DNA of 64,000 nt from Rhabdothermincola salaria (lineage in GTDB: Bacteria > Actinomycetota > Acidimicrobiia > Acidimicrobiales > Acidimicrobilacustridaceae), in NCBI RefSeq assembly GCF_021246445.1, contig NZ_JAJQXW010000004.1:124001-188000 (forward strand), read 5' to 3'. Made by a program: the position numbers and the translations under genes. This document shows, piece by piece, positions 51,723 through 60,230 of this stretch. The notes beneath the pieces were generated by a model that worked only from the letters and a program-made list of their open reading frames with translations, was not told the DNA's origin and searched no databases. Every line of letters starts with the position of its first letter. The first letter of the stretch is position 1.

Positions 51723-53180
51723 CTAGCGGCGACCCGCCCGCCAATGGGCTTCGTCGCGACCCATGGCGGTGGAGGGAGCATCGCCGTGGCGGTACTCCTG
51801 GAGGATGGAGCGCCAGTGGTTGCGGGCCTCCATGCGCCCCAGCATGGCGCTCATCCCCCACACCACCCGGTCGAGCAGCACGAAGCTGGCCGGCATGTCG
51901 AGCGCGGCGATGACATCCGCGTTGGGTCCCCGCACGTCGAGCAACGTCGACAGGGCGTCCACGACGTAGGTGGTGGTGAACGTGTACTCCTCGCTCAGGT
52001 AGGCGCGGTACGGCGCGCTCACCACGTCGAAGACGCGGTCGGGATCGAGGCCGTGTCCCGGGTGCAGGAAGCCGGCCGCCTCCATCGCCGCGGTGACGCC
52101 CGCCGCGTCGACGGCCAGCACGTGGTCGATGGCGGGGGCCAGCGCCTCCCATTCGCCGGGGGCGAAGGCCTTCACCAGGCCGAAGTCGAGGAAGGTGACG
52201 GTGCCGTCGGGATGGAAGCGGTAGTTGCCCGGGTGAGGGTCGGCGTTGAAGACGCGGTGCTCGTGCAAGGAGCCCTGCACGAACCGGAACAGCACCTCGG
52301 CGGCCCGCTGGCGCAGCTCGGCCGACGCCGTGGCCCGGAACTCGTCGAAGGTGAGGCCATCGACCCACTCCGAGGTCAGCACCCGGGTCGCCGACCGCTC
52401 GGGCACCACCTCGGGGATGCGCACGAAGGGGTGTCCGGCGTAGCGGCGGGCGAATCCGGTCTGGGCGTCCGCTTCGCGTCGGTAGTCGAGCTCGTCGGCC
52501 ATTCGGGCCCGTAGCTCGTCGACCAGCGCGTGGGTGTCGAGGCCGGGCAGGGCCACGGCCGCCGCCAACGAGTAGAGGCGGTCGGCCTGATCGAGGTCGT
52601 GGGCGATGGCCCGGTCGACGCCCGGGTACTGCACCTTGACCGCCACCCGCCGGCCGTCGGGCATCACGGCGCGATGGACCTGTCCGATCGATGCGGCGGC
52701 CACGGGAACCGGGTCCCAGTCGAGGAACAGCTCCTCCGGGCGGGCCCCGAGCTCGTCGACCACGACCTGCTCGGCGAGGCTGGGCGCCATGGGCGGGACG
52801 TCCTGTTGAAGCTGGGCGAAGGCGGCCTGGGCCTCGGGAGGCAGGCCGTCGACGGCGAAGCCCACCATCTGGCCCAGCTTCATCAGCGCCCCCTTCATCT
52901 CACCCAGCTCGCGGGCCACGTCGGCGGCGCTGCGGACGACGAAGCGCTCCTCGAGCTCGGCTCGGCGGCGCTCGTCGAGGCGCGCCCCGCGCACCTTCAT
53001 CGCCGCCAGGTGCGCACCACGGCGGGCGGTGAGGCGGGCCACCCGGAGCCGGCGGTCCCACCGCTCCCGGCGTGGCGAACGCGTCACGGCCCCCCATACC
53101 GACCGGTCGCGACGGCGTCCCCGAATCGACCAGGGGCGGGGGCGGTCGCTGGGATCCGGGCGGCGGCCGGGATCGCTCAT
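51723..53180 (-). CDS. UbiB/AarF/ABC1-family atypical kinase
   Basis: This 485-residue protein has the KxGQ motif in GALMKLGQMVGFAVDGLP near 95, the Ala-rich nucleotide loop VAAASIGQVHRA near 160, the ATP-binding Lys in RVAVKVQYPGVD near 177, NADPHPGNYRF near 319 and VTFLDFGLVKAF near 334. These are the defining features of the ABC1/UbiB family, which has ATPase activity and supports quinone or lipid metabolism. The ATG overlaps the stop of the upstream methyltransferase gene (ATGA); a methyltransferase-UbiB pair suggests isoprenoid-lipid work. Confidence 0.9.
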   Translation of the reverse strand: MSDPGRRPDPSDRPRPWSIRGRRRDRSVWGAVTRSPRRERWDRRLRVARLTARRGAHLAAMKVRGARLDERRRAELEERFVVRSAADVARELGEMKGALMKLGQMVGFAVDGLPPEAQAAFAQLQQDVPPMAPSLAEQVVVDELGARPEELFLDWDPVPVAAASIGQVHRAVMPDGRRVAVKVQYPGVDRAIAHDLDQADRLYSLAAAVALPGLDTHALVDELRARMADELDYRREADAQTGFARRYAGHPFVRIPEVVPERSATRVLTSEWVDGLTFDEFRATASAELRQRAAEVLFRFVQGSLHEHRVFNADPHPGNYRFHPDGTVTFLDFGLVKAFAPGEWEALAPAIDHVLAVDAAGVTAAMEAAGFLHPGHGLDPDRVFDVVSAPYRAYLSEEYTFTTTYVVDALSTLLDVRGPNADVIAALDMPASFVLLDRVVWGMSAMLGRMEARNHWRSILQEYRHGDAPSTAMGRDEAHWRAGRR

Positions 53181-53854
53181 GTGGGGGCGGTGGCCAGGAT
53201 CAGGCAGTGGGGGTGCGGGTAGCCGTGGTCGAGGCGCTTCACCATCGTCGTGCAGCCCTGACCCTCGAGATGGGCGGCGAGGGCCCGGGGCTCGGCGGAG
53301 TCCACGCCGGTGCCGTCGGTGGTGCGCGACAACCGGGTGGCCGCCACCTCCTGCACGGCGGCCAGACGGGCCTTCCAGCGAGGTCGGGTGTCGACCTCCT
53401 TGATCACCAACAGCCCACCAGGGGCGAGCGCCTCGACGCAGTCGTCGAGCAGGGCTCGGCGGGCGTCGTCGCCGAGGAGGTGGAGCACGTCGGCCACGAC
53501 GATCGAGCGCCAGCCGCCGTCGAGGCGCGGCACGCGGCCGTCGCCCGCCTCGAAGTGCAGCTCGGCCTCGCCGGGGCGAAGGCGCCGGGCCGCCTGTCGG
53601 GCCACGGCGACCTTGTCGCGATCGATGTCGGTGCCCACGACCTGACGGGCCCGTCCGGCGACGGCCAGGTAGGCGGCGAACAGCCCGTCGCCGCAGCCGA
53701 GGTCGAGCACCGGGCCGGCCAGGGGCACCTCGAGCTCGAGGGCGGCGAAGGGTGCCGTCCACCACCGCACGGCGGTGCGCACGCGCGCCCCCATGGGTGC
53801 CTCGGCGTAGAGCCCCAGCGCCCGCTGGGCGGCCGGGGAGCGGGGTCCCTGCAT
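53177..53854 (-). CDS. class I SAM-dependent methyltransferase
   Basis: This 225-residue enzyme has SAM motif I VLDLGCGDGLFAAYLA near residue 49, the acidic motif II VVGTDIDRDKV, VVADVLHLLG as motif IV and LAPGGLLVIKEVDTRP as post-motif. The substrate is not evident. The ATG at 53854 has a strong AAGGAG 7 nt upstream, which excludes the longer frame. TACGTT at 53918-53923 (minus strand) is the likely -10. It is coupled to the UbiB-type gene. Confidence 0.87.
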   Translation of the reverse strand: MQGPRSPAAQRALGLYAEAPMGARVRTAVRWWTAPFAALELEVPLAGPVLDLGCGDGLFAAYLAVAGRARQVVGTDIDRDKVAVARQAARRLRPGEAELHFEAGDGRVPRLDGGWRSIVVADVLHLLGDDARRALLDDCVEALAPGGLLVIKEVDTRPRWKARLAAVQEVAATRLSRTTDGTGVDSAEPRALAAHLEGQGCTTMVKRLDHGYPHPHCLILATAPT

Positions 53855-53997
53855 CGAGTCTCCTTCCGTGTCGAGGACGCGGTGCCGCCGAGCGGAGGTG
53901 TCCATCTGGCACCGCAACGTAGTGGCCACGCCCTTACCGGTCCCTTCGTGGGCCACCGCCCGCCGCCGCGCCACCGAGGCCGCCGCACCCCCACCGG

Positions 53998-54003
53998 TAG
54001 GCT
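53998..54003 (+). promoter_or_regulatory. -10 hexamer TAGGCT for tRNA-Lys
   Basis: TAGGCT ends 6 nt before the first base of the tRNA gene. It serves as an internal calibration for transcription start spacing. Confidence 0.5.
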
Positions 54004-54009
54004 CGTCGT

Positions 54010-54082
54010 GCCCCTGTAGCCAAGCGGTCAAGGCAGCGGACTTTTAATCCGAAGAGCGTGGGTTCGATCCCCACCAGGGGCA
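54010..54082 (+). tRNA. tRNA-Lys (anticodon UUU)
   Basis: The acceptor arms GCCCCTG (54010-54016) and CAGGGGC (54075-54081) pair fully, with discriminator A at 54082. The anticodon loop CTTTTAA places TTT at 54043-54045, and the T arm contains GGTTCGATCC. CCA is not encoded. Confidence 0.97.
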
Positions 54083-54105
54083 CCGCCGGAGACCGGAGCG
54101 CAGCC

Positions 54106-54372
54106 TCACTCGTCCCGGGCGAGGAACGACGCCACCTTGGCGGTGACCACGGCGAAGGCGCTGATCCCCACCAGCATCGTCAAGCCGGCCACGATCCGGC
54201 CGGCGGAGGTGACCGGGTAGATGTCGCCGTACCCGACCGTGGTGATGGTTACGGTCGACCACCAGAGGGCATCGAAGAACGATCCGAGCCGTTGGCCCTC
54301 CCCGACCTCCTCCACCATCGTGAAGGCCACGGCCGCCGAGATCCAGGTCAGCCCGGCCGCGCTGAGGGCCAC
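54106..54372 (-). CDS. two-helix potassium channel pore protein (possibly truncated)
   Basis: This 88-residue Ion_trans_2-type protein has a first helix [17 protein letters not shown], the pore loop with selectivity filter [16 protein letters not shown] and a second helix with [19 protein letters not shown]. No RCK or voltage-sensor domain is present, and it is shorter than usual two-helix channels. The first helix starts right at the GTG. The frame is open only 31 codons further upstream without another standard start, so the gene may have lost its 5' part. Confidence 0.72.
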   Translation of the reverse strand: MALSAAGLTWISAAVAFTMVEEVGEGQRLGSFFDALWWSTVTITTVGYGDIYPVTSAGRIVAGLTMLVGISAFAVVTAKVASFLARDE

Positions 54373-54787
54373 GGTCGCGGCGTGCTTGCGCAGGACCTGT
54401 CGACCGTCTCTCGCGGCGAGGCCGCTGATGGGGCGTGATGTACTCGGCCGTCAGGGTTGGGTCGTCGATGCCCGCCACCGTCGACACACTAGGAGCCGAC
54501 CCGAGCGCGGTCCGTCGAGGCGGCGCCCGCTGGCCATCCGGCCGGTGCCTGACGGGAGGCGGGTGGGCGGCCGTTGGCTTCGATCGCTCCACGCTGGGGG
54601 CGAACGGGCCCGACAACCCCCCGAACGGAGGGTCTCGTCGGGCCATCCGCCCGTCGACCAGGGATTTCGCCGTGCTCTACGATCAGCCCCGCTGGAGCCG
54701 CTGGAGCCGCGACGTCGTCGCTCCTCGATGCTTCGGTCCCACCCGGGCGCGCCGAGCGTGACCGGCCCCACACCAGCGACGAGAACC
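54373..54787. other. intergenic region without recognisable gene
   Basis: About 415 bp between the channel gene and queD. Open frames here lack family features. TACGAT at 54679-54684 could be a promoter for queD with a leader of about 95 nt. No riboswitch or repeat was recognised. Confidence 0.5.
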
Positions 54788-55144
54788 ATGTTGTTGCACA
54801 AGCAGTTCCGCTTCGAGTCAGCCCACCTGCTGCCCAACGTCCCGGAGGGGCACAAGTGCCGTCGTCTGCACGGCCACTCGTTCCGGGTCACGGTGTGGGT
54901 GCGAGGCGACGTCGGCGAGGAGTCCGGTTGGGTCATGGACTTCGCCGACCTCACGGCCGCCTTCGCCCCCCTGCACGACCAGCTCGACCATCGCTACCTC
55001 AACGAGATCGAGGGCCTCGAGAACCCCACCAGCGAGCGGTTGGCGATCTGGATCTGGGACCGTCTCGAGCTCCCCGGCCTGGCCCGGGTCGACGTGCACG
55101 AGACGTGCACGTCGGGCTGCCGCTACGAGGGCCCGACCAGCTGA
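54788..55144 (+). CDS. queD: 6-pyruvoyl-tetrahydropterin synthase/QueD family protein
   Basis: This 118-residue protein has the zinc histidines in FESAHLLP (His13) and [11 protein letters not shown], the catalytic Cys in [35 protein letters not shown] and the final catalytic Glu in VHETCTSGC. It would convert dihydroneopterin triphosphate to 6-carboxy-tetrahydropterin (queuosine/deazapurine path) or a related pterin. No other queuosine gene is nearby, so the pathway role is open. Confidence 0.88.
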   Translation: MLLHKQFRFESAHLLPNVPEGHKCRRLHGHSFRVTVWVRGDVGEESGWVMDFADLTAAFAPLHDQLDHRYLNEIEGLENPTSERLAIWIWDRLELPGLARVDVHETCTSGCRYEGPTS

Positions 55145-55199
55145 ACCCGGCGACAGGTCGACAGAGACCCGGGCGGGCCGGAACCCGGGAGGCCCAGGG

Positions 55200-55934
55200 T
55201 CAGACTGCGGTGGCGACGCCGGTGCGGGCCGCCTCGAGGACCAGTTCCCACTGCTCGACGCTGAGCTCGCCGCTGACCCGCTGGACGACGTTGCCCTCGC
55301 TGTCGACGACCACGAAGGCGGGGAAGCCCTGGATGCCGTAGGCGGCACCGCCGGTACTGGCCTCGTCGTCGACGAGGGTGGGCACGCTCCACCCCTCCCG
55401 CACCAGCCACTCACCGGGCGGGAAGTTCAGTTGGCTCGAACTCGAACCGGTGGCCATGGCCACCACGTCGACGTCGTCGGGCATGCCGTTGGCGTCGAAC
55501 CACTCCTGCAGGCGGGGCACCTCGGCCTGGCAGTTGCCGCACCAGTGGGCCAGTCCCAGCACGATCATGGGCTTGCCGGCGGGAGTGATGGTGATGGGCG
55601 AGCCGTCGAACATCTCTCCCTCGACCGTCGGCAGAGGCATGCCGGCCGCGGCATCGGCACCTCCTCGTGCCGCCGGGGGCAGCGCGGTGCCCTGCACCTC
55701 CACGGTGCCGAACTCCACGTCGCCCTCGGGCACCACGGTTCCGCCGCTCGGAGACGCCGAGCCGCCCTCGGGTCCCCCGGTGCTGGATCGCGACACGGCC
55801 ACGGCGACCACACCGGCGATGACGACGATGACGGCCAAGGCGATCCAGAGCGCAGGACTGCGGTTCTGTCCGGACTGCGACGCCTGGTGCACCTTGGCGG
55901 AGTGCGAGGTGGATCGAGAGGGACGGTTGCTCAC
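55200..55934 (-). CDS. membrane-anchored thioredoxin-like (TlpA/redoxin) protein
   Basis: This 244-residue protein has a cytoplasmic tail, a signal-anchor helix (ALWIALAVIVVIAGVVAVAV, about 29-48) and an extracytoplasmic thioredoxin fold. The active site is AHWCGNCQAEVPRLQEWF near 131-148, and GIQGFPAFVVVDSEG holds the cis-proline. Its GTG overlaps the stop of the DsbB-like gene (GTGA). The pair likely forms an oxidative protein-folding or thiol-relay system outside the membrane. Confidence 0.87.
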   Translation of the reverse strand: MSNRPSRSTSHSAKVHQASQSGQNRSPALWIALAVIVVIAGVVAVAVSRSSTGGPEGGSASPSGGTVVPEGDVEFGTVEVQGTALPPAARGGADAAAGMPLPTVEGEMFDGSPITITPAGKPMIVLGLAHWCGNCQAEVPRLQEWFDANGMPDDVDVVAMATGSSSSQLNFPPGEWLVREGWSVPTLVDDEASTGGAAYGIQGFPAFVVVDSEGNVVQRVSGELSVEQWELVLEAARTGVATAV

Positions 55935-56500
55935 GGAGCACCTCCGGGGTCTGGGCTCGCCGGTGAGGTCGGGCGGGCCACGAAGAGCAGGGCGATCATG
56001 ACGAGGGAGGCCGAAAGGGCCATGAAAGGCAACGAGACGAAGCCGAACTCCCACACGTAGCGGGCGGTGCAGGGGGCGTCGGCGGTGCAGAAGGCCGTGT
56101 CGGAGGCGGGCGGGTAGGCCTGGATCCAGGTGTGGTACGCCGAGATGACCGCTCCGATGACGAGCACCGGCACCGCGTAGACGCGGACGGCGGCGTCGCG
56201 GCGGACGGCGGCGATGGCCAGGATGACCGCGAAGGGGTAGATGGCGATGCGCTGGTACCAGCACAGCTCGCACGGCAGGTAGTTCTCGACCTTGGAGTAG
56301 TACAGCGACCCCAGGGTGGTGACGGTCGCCACGATCCAGGCCAACCACAGCGCGGCACGGCCGATCTCGTCGCGGATGCTCACCAGCCACGCGGGGCGAC
56401 GGGTCCGCCACACCAGCGCCCCCACGGCGATGGCGACGGCTCCCGCCATCGACAGCAGGGCCAGCAGGGCGAAGAAGGTCGAGAAGGTGTCGACGGTCAT
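55931..56500 (-). CDS. DsbB-family disulfide bond membrane protein
   Basis: This 189-residue protein has five hydrophobic segments. YLPCELCWYQRIAIYP near residues 74-89 holds the first redox pair CxxC with the conserved Arg, and FCTADAPCTARYVWEFGFVSLPFMAL holds a second Cys pair and the family tail. It passes electrons from a thiol partner to quinone. The thioredoxin-like gene overlaps its 3' end. GAGGAT lies 9 nt before the ATG, so the start may be leaderless. Confidence 0.87.
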   Translation of the reverse strand: MTVDTFSTFFALLALLSMAGAVAIAVGALVWRTRRPAWLVSIRDEIGRAALWLAWIVATVTTLGSLYYSKVENYLPCELCWYQRIAIYPFAVILAIAAVRRDAAVRVYAVPVLVIGAVISAYHTWIQAYPPASDTAFCTADAPCTARYVWEFGFVSLPFMALSASLVMIALLFVARPTSPASPDPGGAP

Positions 56501-56685
56501 GTCCCGGCCATCCTCGCACGGCGCGCCGGCCGCCACCCAGCGCCGCGCAGCCGTCGAGGACGGGACCAAAGACCCCTCACGACCCAGTCTCCGGGCCCTG
56601 CCTGGGGCCCGGTACCCCGACGACGATGCGCAACGACCGTGCCGGCCCTCGGCGGCACGGCGACCCCCTCAGCGCTAGGAGTCCC

Positions 56686-58131
56686 ATGGCCCCCAACGAA
56701 GACCGGAGCATGTTCACGGTGTTCGCGTCATTGACCGCCGTGATGGCGTTCCTGATCGCAGCAGTGGGCATCGTCGTCGTCGTCAACGACGACCCCAGCA
56801 CCAGCACGGTCGCCACCGCCGCCCCGGTGACGGTGACCCTCACCGAGTTCGCCGTCGCCCCCGCCATCATCACCGCCCCCGCCGGCGGGAGCCTCAACGT
56901 CGTCAACGGCGGCTCGATGGCCCACAACCTGGTCGTGGTCGACCAGGGCCTCGGCACGAGCGACCTGGTGGGCGGGCAGTCCGAGCTGCTCTCCCTGGGG
57001 AACCTGTCCCCGGGCGAGTACACGGTGATCTGCGACATCCCCGGCCACGAGGCCGCCGGCATGGTCGCCACCCTCGTGGTGACCGAGGCCGGCGCGGACG
57101 CCGGCGAGCTGGCGGTGGGAGCCGACGCCGGGGGCACGGCCGACGCCGCCCACGGAGGCAGCGCCGAGATCGACTTCGCGGCCATGGACAAGGCCATGAT
57201 CGACGGGGCCAACGAGTACCTCGACGCCTTCGCCGAGTTCGGCACCGGTGTGCCCACCGAGGGCCGCGGCAACGAGCTGCTGCGCCCCGAGGCCGGCCCC
57301 GACGGGGTCAAGGAGATCACCCTCGAAGCGTCGCTCATCGACTGGGAGGTCGAGCCCGGCAAGTGGGTCAAGGGCTGGGCCTACAACGGCATGATCCCCG
57401 GGCCGTCGATCCGCATCGAGCCCAACGACACCGTGCGGGTCACCCTCATCAACAACACGCCGCTCGGTCAGGACATCCACTGGCACGGCATCACCGCACC
57501 GTTCCCCATGGACGGCGTGGCTCCCATCACCCAGCCCATGGTCGAGCCCGGGGAGACCTTCACCTACGAGTTCACAACCCCCGACCACCACGAACTGGGC
57601 ATGTACCACCCCCACAACGGCGGCGCCCACACCATCGTCAACGGCATGTACGGCCAGTTCCAGATCGGCGACGTGCCCCTGCCGGCCGGGCGCACCATCT
57701 CGGGGCGCACCATCCCCGCCGACCTCCAGGTCGACCGCCACATCCCGATGGTCCTCAACGACGCCGGCACCATCGGCCTGAGCCTGAACGGCAAGAGCTT
57801 CCCGGCGACCGACCCGATCGCCATGGCGGCCGGCGAGACCCTCATGGTCACGTACCACAACGAGGGGCTGAGCTGTCACCCGATGCACCTGCACCGCGTG
57901 CCCCAACTGGTGATCGAGAAGGACAGCTGGCCGCTCGACCAGCCCTACTGGGCCGACACCGTCAACATCTGCCCGGGCGAGCGCTACACCGTGCTGATCA
58001 TGCCGGAGGCCGAGGACGCCGGCATCTGGGCGTACCACTGCCACATCCTCACCCACGCCGAGACCGAGGAAGGCCTCAAGTACATGGTCACGGTCCTGGT
58101 GGTCACCGACCCGAACGCCACCGAGGCCTGA
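56686..58131 (+). CDS. membrane-anchored multicopper oxidase with N-terminal blue-copper domain
   Basis: This 481-residue protein starts with a signal-anchor helix (about 10-36). A cupredoxin domain follows (about 45-140) with type 1 ligands in SMAHNLVVVD and VICDIPGHEAAGM. The remaining 270 residues are a two-domain multicopper oxidase with all four copper motifs: DIHWHGIT, MYHPHNGGA, SCHPMHLHRVP and YHCHILTHAETEEGL. Substrate candidates are phenols, metals or nitrite; the sequence alone does not decide. AGGAG lies 6 nt before the ATG, and a strong hairpin follows the stop. Confidence 0.88.
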   Translation: MAPNEDRSMFTVFASLTAVMAFLIAAVGIVVVVNDDPSTSTVATAAPVTVTLTEFAVAPAIITAPAGGSLNVVNGGSMAHNLVVVDQGLGTSDLVGGQSELLSLGNLSPGEYTVICDIPGHEAAGMVATLVVTEAGADAGELAVGADAGGTADAAHGGSAEIDFAAMDKAMIDGANEYLDAFAEFGTGVPTEGRGNELLRPEAGPDGVKEITLEASLIDWEVEPGKWVKGWAYNGMIPGPSIRIEPNDTVRVTLINNTPLGQDIHWHGITAPFPMDGVAPITQPMVEPGETFTYEFTTPDHHELGMYHPHNGGAHTIVNGMYGQFQIGDVPLPAGRTISGRTIPADLQVDRHIPMVLNDAGTIGLSLNGKSFPATDPIAMAAGETLMVTYHNEGLSCHPMHLHRVPQLVIEKDSWPLDQPYWADTVNICPGERYTVLIMPEAEDAGIWAYHCHILTHAETEEGLKYMVTVLVVTDPNATEA

Positions 58132-58157
58132 CGCCCGGGGGCGGACTCCCCCGAAGA

Positions 58158-58194
58158 CGACGAGGCCCCCGGCTCCGAGCCGGGGGTCTCGTCG
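58158..58194. terminator. strong hairpin, likely terminator of the multicopper oxidase gene
   Basis: Seventeen paired bases (one G-T) with a 3-nt CCG loop: CGACGAGGCCCCCGGCT pairs with AGCCGGGGGTCTCGTCG. There is no T-tract, as usual for GC-rich actinobacteria. It lies 27 bp past the stop and also serves the convergent gene ending at 58272. Confidence 0.7.
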
Positions 58195-58271
58195 CGTCCT
58201 CCCCTCGGGAGCCGACGGGAGCCCTGCCGAGGACGCGCCGGGACGTGCGGCCGCGAGACGGGCCGGGCGGG

Positions 58272-58703
58272 TCAGCCGGACGCGGCGTCGGCCGGCACGA
58301 TACGCCGACCGCTCACCCGCTCGGGGTGCACGGCCACGAAGTGGGGCTTGTCGTGCTCGGACCAGGGCTGCAGCTCGAGGGCTTCGGCCCGAGCCAGCTC
58401 CTCGGGCGTCTCCACCACCCGGGCCCACCCGGTGACCACCACGCTCCAGGCCGCACGGCTCCCGGGATCGGTCCAGTCGATCTCGAACGCGACCGGCGTC
58501 CCCCGCACCGTGGCGTCGAACTTCGTGCCCGGGGCGGTGCGGAACACGATGTGCTCGCCGTCCATGGCGTAGTTCACCGGGAAGATCACCGGGTGCCCGG
58601 CGTCGACCACCGCGATGCGCCCGATGTCGGTGGTGCCCAGCAACTCGAGGCACTCGGCACGGTCCATGACCTCGATCCCGGTGCGGGCATCGATGAGTCG
58701 CAT
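58272..58703 (-). CDS. pyridoxamine 5'-phosphate oxidase-like protein (dormancy-type)
   Basis: This 143-residue split-barrel flavin-fold protein has MDRAECLELLGTTDIGRIAV, PVIFPVNYAMDGEHIVFRT and AAWSVVVTGWARVVETPEE. It resembles the PNPOx-like proteins of the mycobacterial DosR regulon such as Rv0080; the match is from memory of the family pattern. The ATG at 58703 has GGAGGTG 9 nt upstream, excluding the longer frame. It is divergent from a universal stress protein gene with a DosR-box-like site between them. Confidence 0.8.
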   Translation of the reverse strand: MRLIDARTGIEVMDRAECLELLGTTDIGRIAVVDAGHPVIFPVNYAMDGEHIVFRTAPGTKFDATVRGTPVAFEIDWTDPGSRAAWSVVVTGWARVVETPEELARAEALELQPWSEHDKPHFVAVHPERVSGRRIVPADAASG

Positions 58704-58781
58704 GGCTTCACCTCCGTCGGGGCGGGCCAGTCCCCGCCGTCTCGTGTGGCCATCGTGGCAGACCGATCCCGTCGGCCGACA

Positions 58782-58794
58782 GGGACCAACGTCC
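58782..58794. promoter_or_regulatory. candidate DosR/DevR box
   Basis: GGGACCAACGTCC has the GGGAC-N4-GTCC core of the mycobacterial DosR box (TTSGGGACTWWAGTCCCSAA) and matches 13 of 20 positions over 58779-58798. Its centre is 50 bp upstream of the predicted start of the universal stress protein transcript, and it also faces the divergent PNPOx-like gene. Confidence 0.45.
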
Positions 58795-58825
58795 AGAGTC
58801 GGCCCGACGCTCGAACCCGGCCCCA

Positions 58826-58831
58826 TAGGGT
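58826..58831 (+). promoter_or_regulatory. -10 hexamer TAGGGT for the first universal stress protein
   Basis: TAGGGT ends 6 nt before the GTG at 58838, indicating a leaderless transcript. Confidence 0.5.
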
Positions 58832-58837
58832 GGGGTC

Positions 58838-59305
58838 GTGGCCGACAACCCCAGTCCTGCCGTCGTCGTGGCCGTCGACTTCGCCGACCCCACCGACCGC
58901 CTGGTGCGCGAGGGCCTCACCATCGCGGCGGCGACCGGCGGCGATCTCGTGCTCGTGCACGCCGCGGCCGAAGAGCCGGCGTTCGTCGGCTACGACACCG
59001 AGGACTTCGAGCGCCACACCCGCGACGCTCGAGCCGACGAACTCACCGACGAGCACCGGGCTCTCCGCGAGCTGGCCGAGCGCACCGACGCCCTGGCCCC
59101 CACGATCTCGGTGCGCTCCCTCCTCGCCATGGGCCCCACGGCCGAGACGCTGCTCCGCGTCGCCGACGACGTGGGCGCCGGCCACCTGGTGATCGGCAGC
59201 CACGGTCGGGGGCGCCTGCACCACCTGCTGGTGGGTAGCGTGGCCGAGGAGCTGCTGCGCCGCACCACCGTCACGCTGGTCGTGGTGCCCGTCCGCTCGA
59301 CCTGA
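58838..59305 (+). CDS. universal stress protein (UspA family)
   Basis: This 155-residue Rossmann-like protein starts with VVVAVDFADPTDRLVREGL and ends with the ATP-binding motif VIGSHGRGRLHHLLVGSVAEELL (G-2x-G-9x-G-S). It likely binds ATP and acts in stress or dormancy signalling. The first phosphate-loop residues differ from the second USP downstream. Position, promoter and DosR-box-like site suggest control by the DevR-type regulator at the right end of the window. Confidence 0.88.
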   Translation: MADNPSPAVVVAVDFADPTDRLVREGLTIAAATGGDLVLVHAAAEEPAFVGYDTEDFERHTRDARADELTDEHRALRELAERTDALAPTISVRSLLAMGPTAETLLRVADDVGAGHLVIGSHGRGRLHHLLVGSVAEELLRRTTVTLVVVPVRST

Positions 59306-59430
59306 GCAGTCGGGACCTTCCGCCCTTCCCGCCGGTGCACGCGGTGACGCACGCTCGCAGCACAAGGGGAGGACGCCTTCCCCCTGTGATCCCGGGGCCG
59401 GACCCGCCGGCCCACCGAGGAAGGACCATC

Positions 59431-60210
59431 ATGGACGTTCGAGAGCTCGAGGTCAGCGTGGCCACCAGGGGTGAGATCCCCCAGGCGGCACGAGAGTACG
59501 CCGTGGAGAAGATCACCCAACTCGGGCGCTTCACCCGCAAGCCGATCCTCTTCGCCCAGCTGAAGCTCTCCCTCGAAGCCAACCCCGCCCAGGCCCGCCC
59601 GGCCGTCGCCGAGGCCACCCTCGACGTGAACGGGCAGCCGGTGCGGGCCCACGTGGCCGGCGCCGACCTCATGGAGGCCGCCGACCTGCTCGAGAACCGG
59701 CTCCGCCGCAACCTGGTGCGCCACACCGAACGCCAGGAGCCGGGCGCGGAGCGGCCGGTGTCCGCCGAAGGCGAGTGGCGCCACGGCAGCGAACCCACCC
59801 GCCGACCCGACTACTTCGACCGGCCGGTCGAGGACCGTGAGGTCGTCCGCCACAAGACCTTCGCGCTCGATCCCATGACGACCGACGAGGCCGGCCTCGA
59901 TCTCGAGCTGCTGGGCCACGACTTCTACCTGTTCACCGAAGTCCACACCGGCGCCGAGGCCGTCCTGCACGTCCTCGACGACGGTGGCCTCGAGCTGCAG
60001 CAGGTGGGCGGTCGCACCGATCGGCCCGCGGACTGCCACGAGTCGATCGCCATCGGCCCCCCGGCGCCGGAGCTCACCCTGCCCGAGGCCGAGGAACGCC
60101 TCGATGTGGGCCACGAGCGCATGGTGTTCTTCGTCGACGCTGAGACCGGTTCGGGCCAGGTGGTCTACCGCCGCTACGACGGTCACTACGGTCTGATCAC
60201 GCCGGCCTGA
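59431..60210 (+). CDS. hpf: long ribosome hibernation promoting factor (HPF/RafH-like)
   Basis: This 259-residue protein has an N-terminal S30AE domain (about 1-105) with VSVATRGEIPQAAREYAVEKI. The C-terminal half seems to contain two related ribosome-dimerisation modules. The first has VVRHKTFALDPMTTDEAGLD and LLGHDFYLFTEVHTGAEAVL. The second ends FFVDAETGSGQVVYRRYDGHYGLITP. Standard long HPF has one such module; the duplicated form is that of the mycobacterial hypoxia factor RafH. It binds ribosomes in resting cells. A GAGGAAGGA site precedes the ATG. Confidence 0.87.
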   Translation: MDVRELEVSVATRGEIPQAAREYAVEKITQLGRFTRKPILFAQLKLSLEANPAQARPAVAEATLDVNGQPVRAHVAGADLMEAADLLENRLRRNLVRHTERQEPGAERPVSAEGEWRHGSEPTRRPDYFDRPVEDREVVRHKTFALDPMTTDEAGLDLELLGHDFYLFTEVHTGAEAVLHVLDDGGLELQQVGGRTDRPADCHESIAIGPPAPELTLPEAEERLDVGHERMVFFVDAETGSGQVVYRRYDGHYGLITPA

Positions 60211-60230
60211 CCGGTATCGACGACACGGAG

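Noticed and set aside
54660-54787. preQ1-type riboswitch upstream of queD
   Set aside because: No recognisable aptamer pattern could be found by eye in this region.
58735-58760. CAGTCCCC near the divergent PNPOx/USP region as a DosR half-site
   Set aside because: Only about half of the consensus positions match and the left half of the dyad is missing. The site at 58782 is better.
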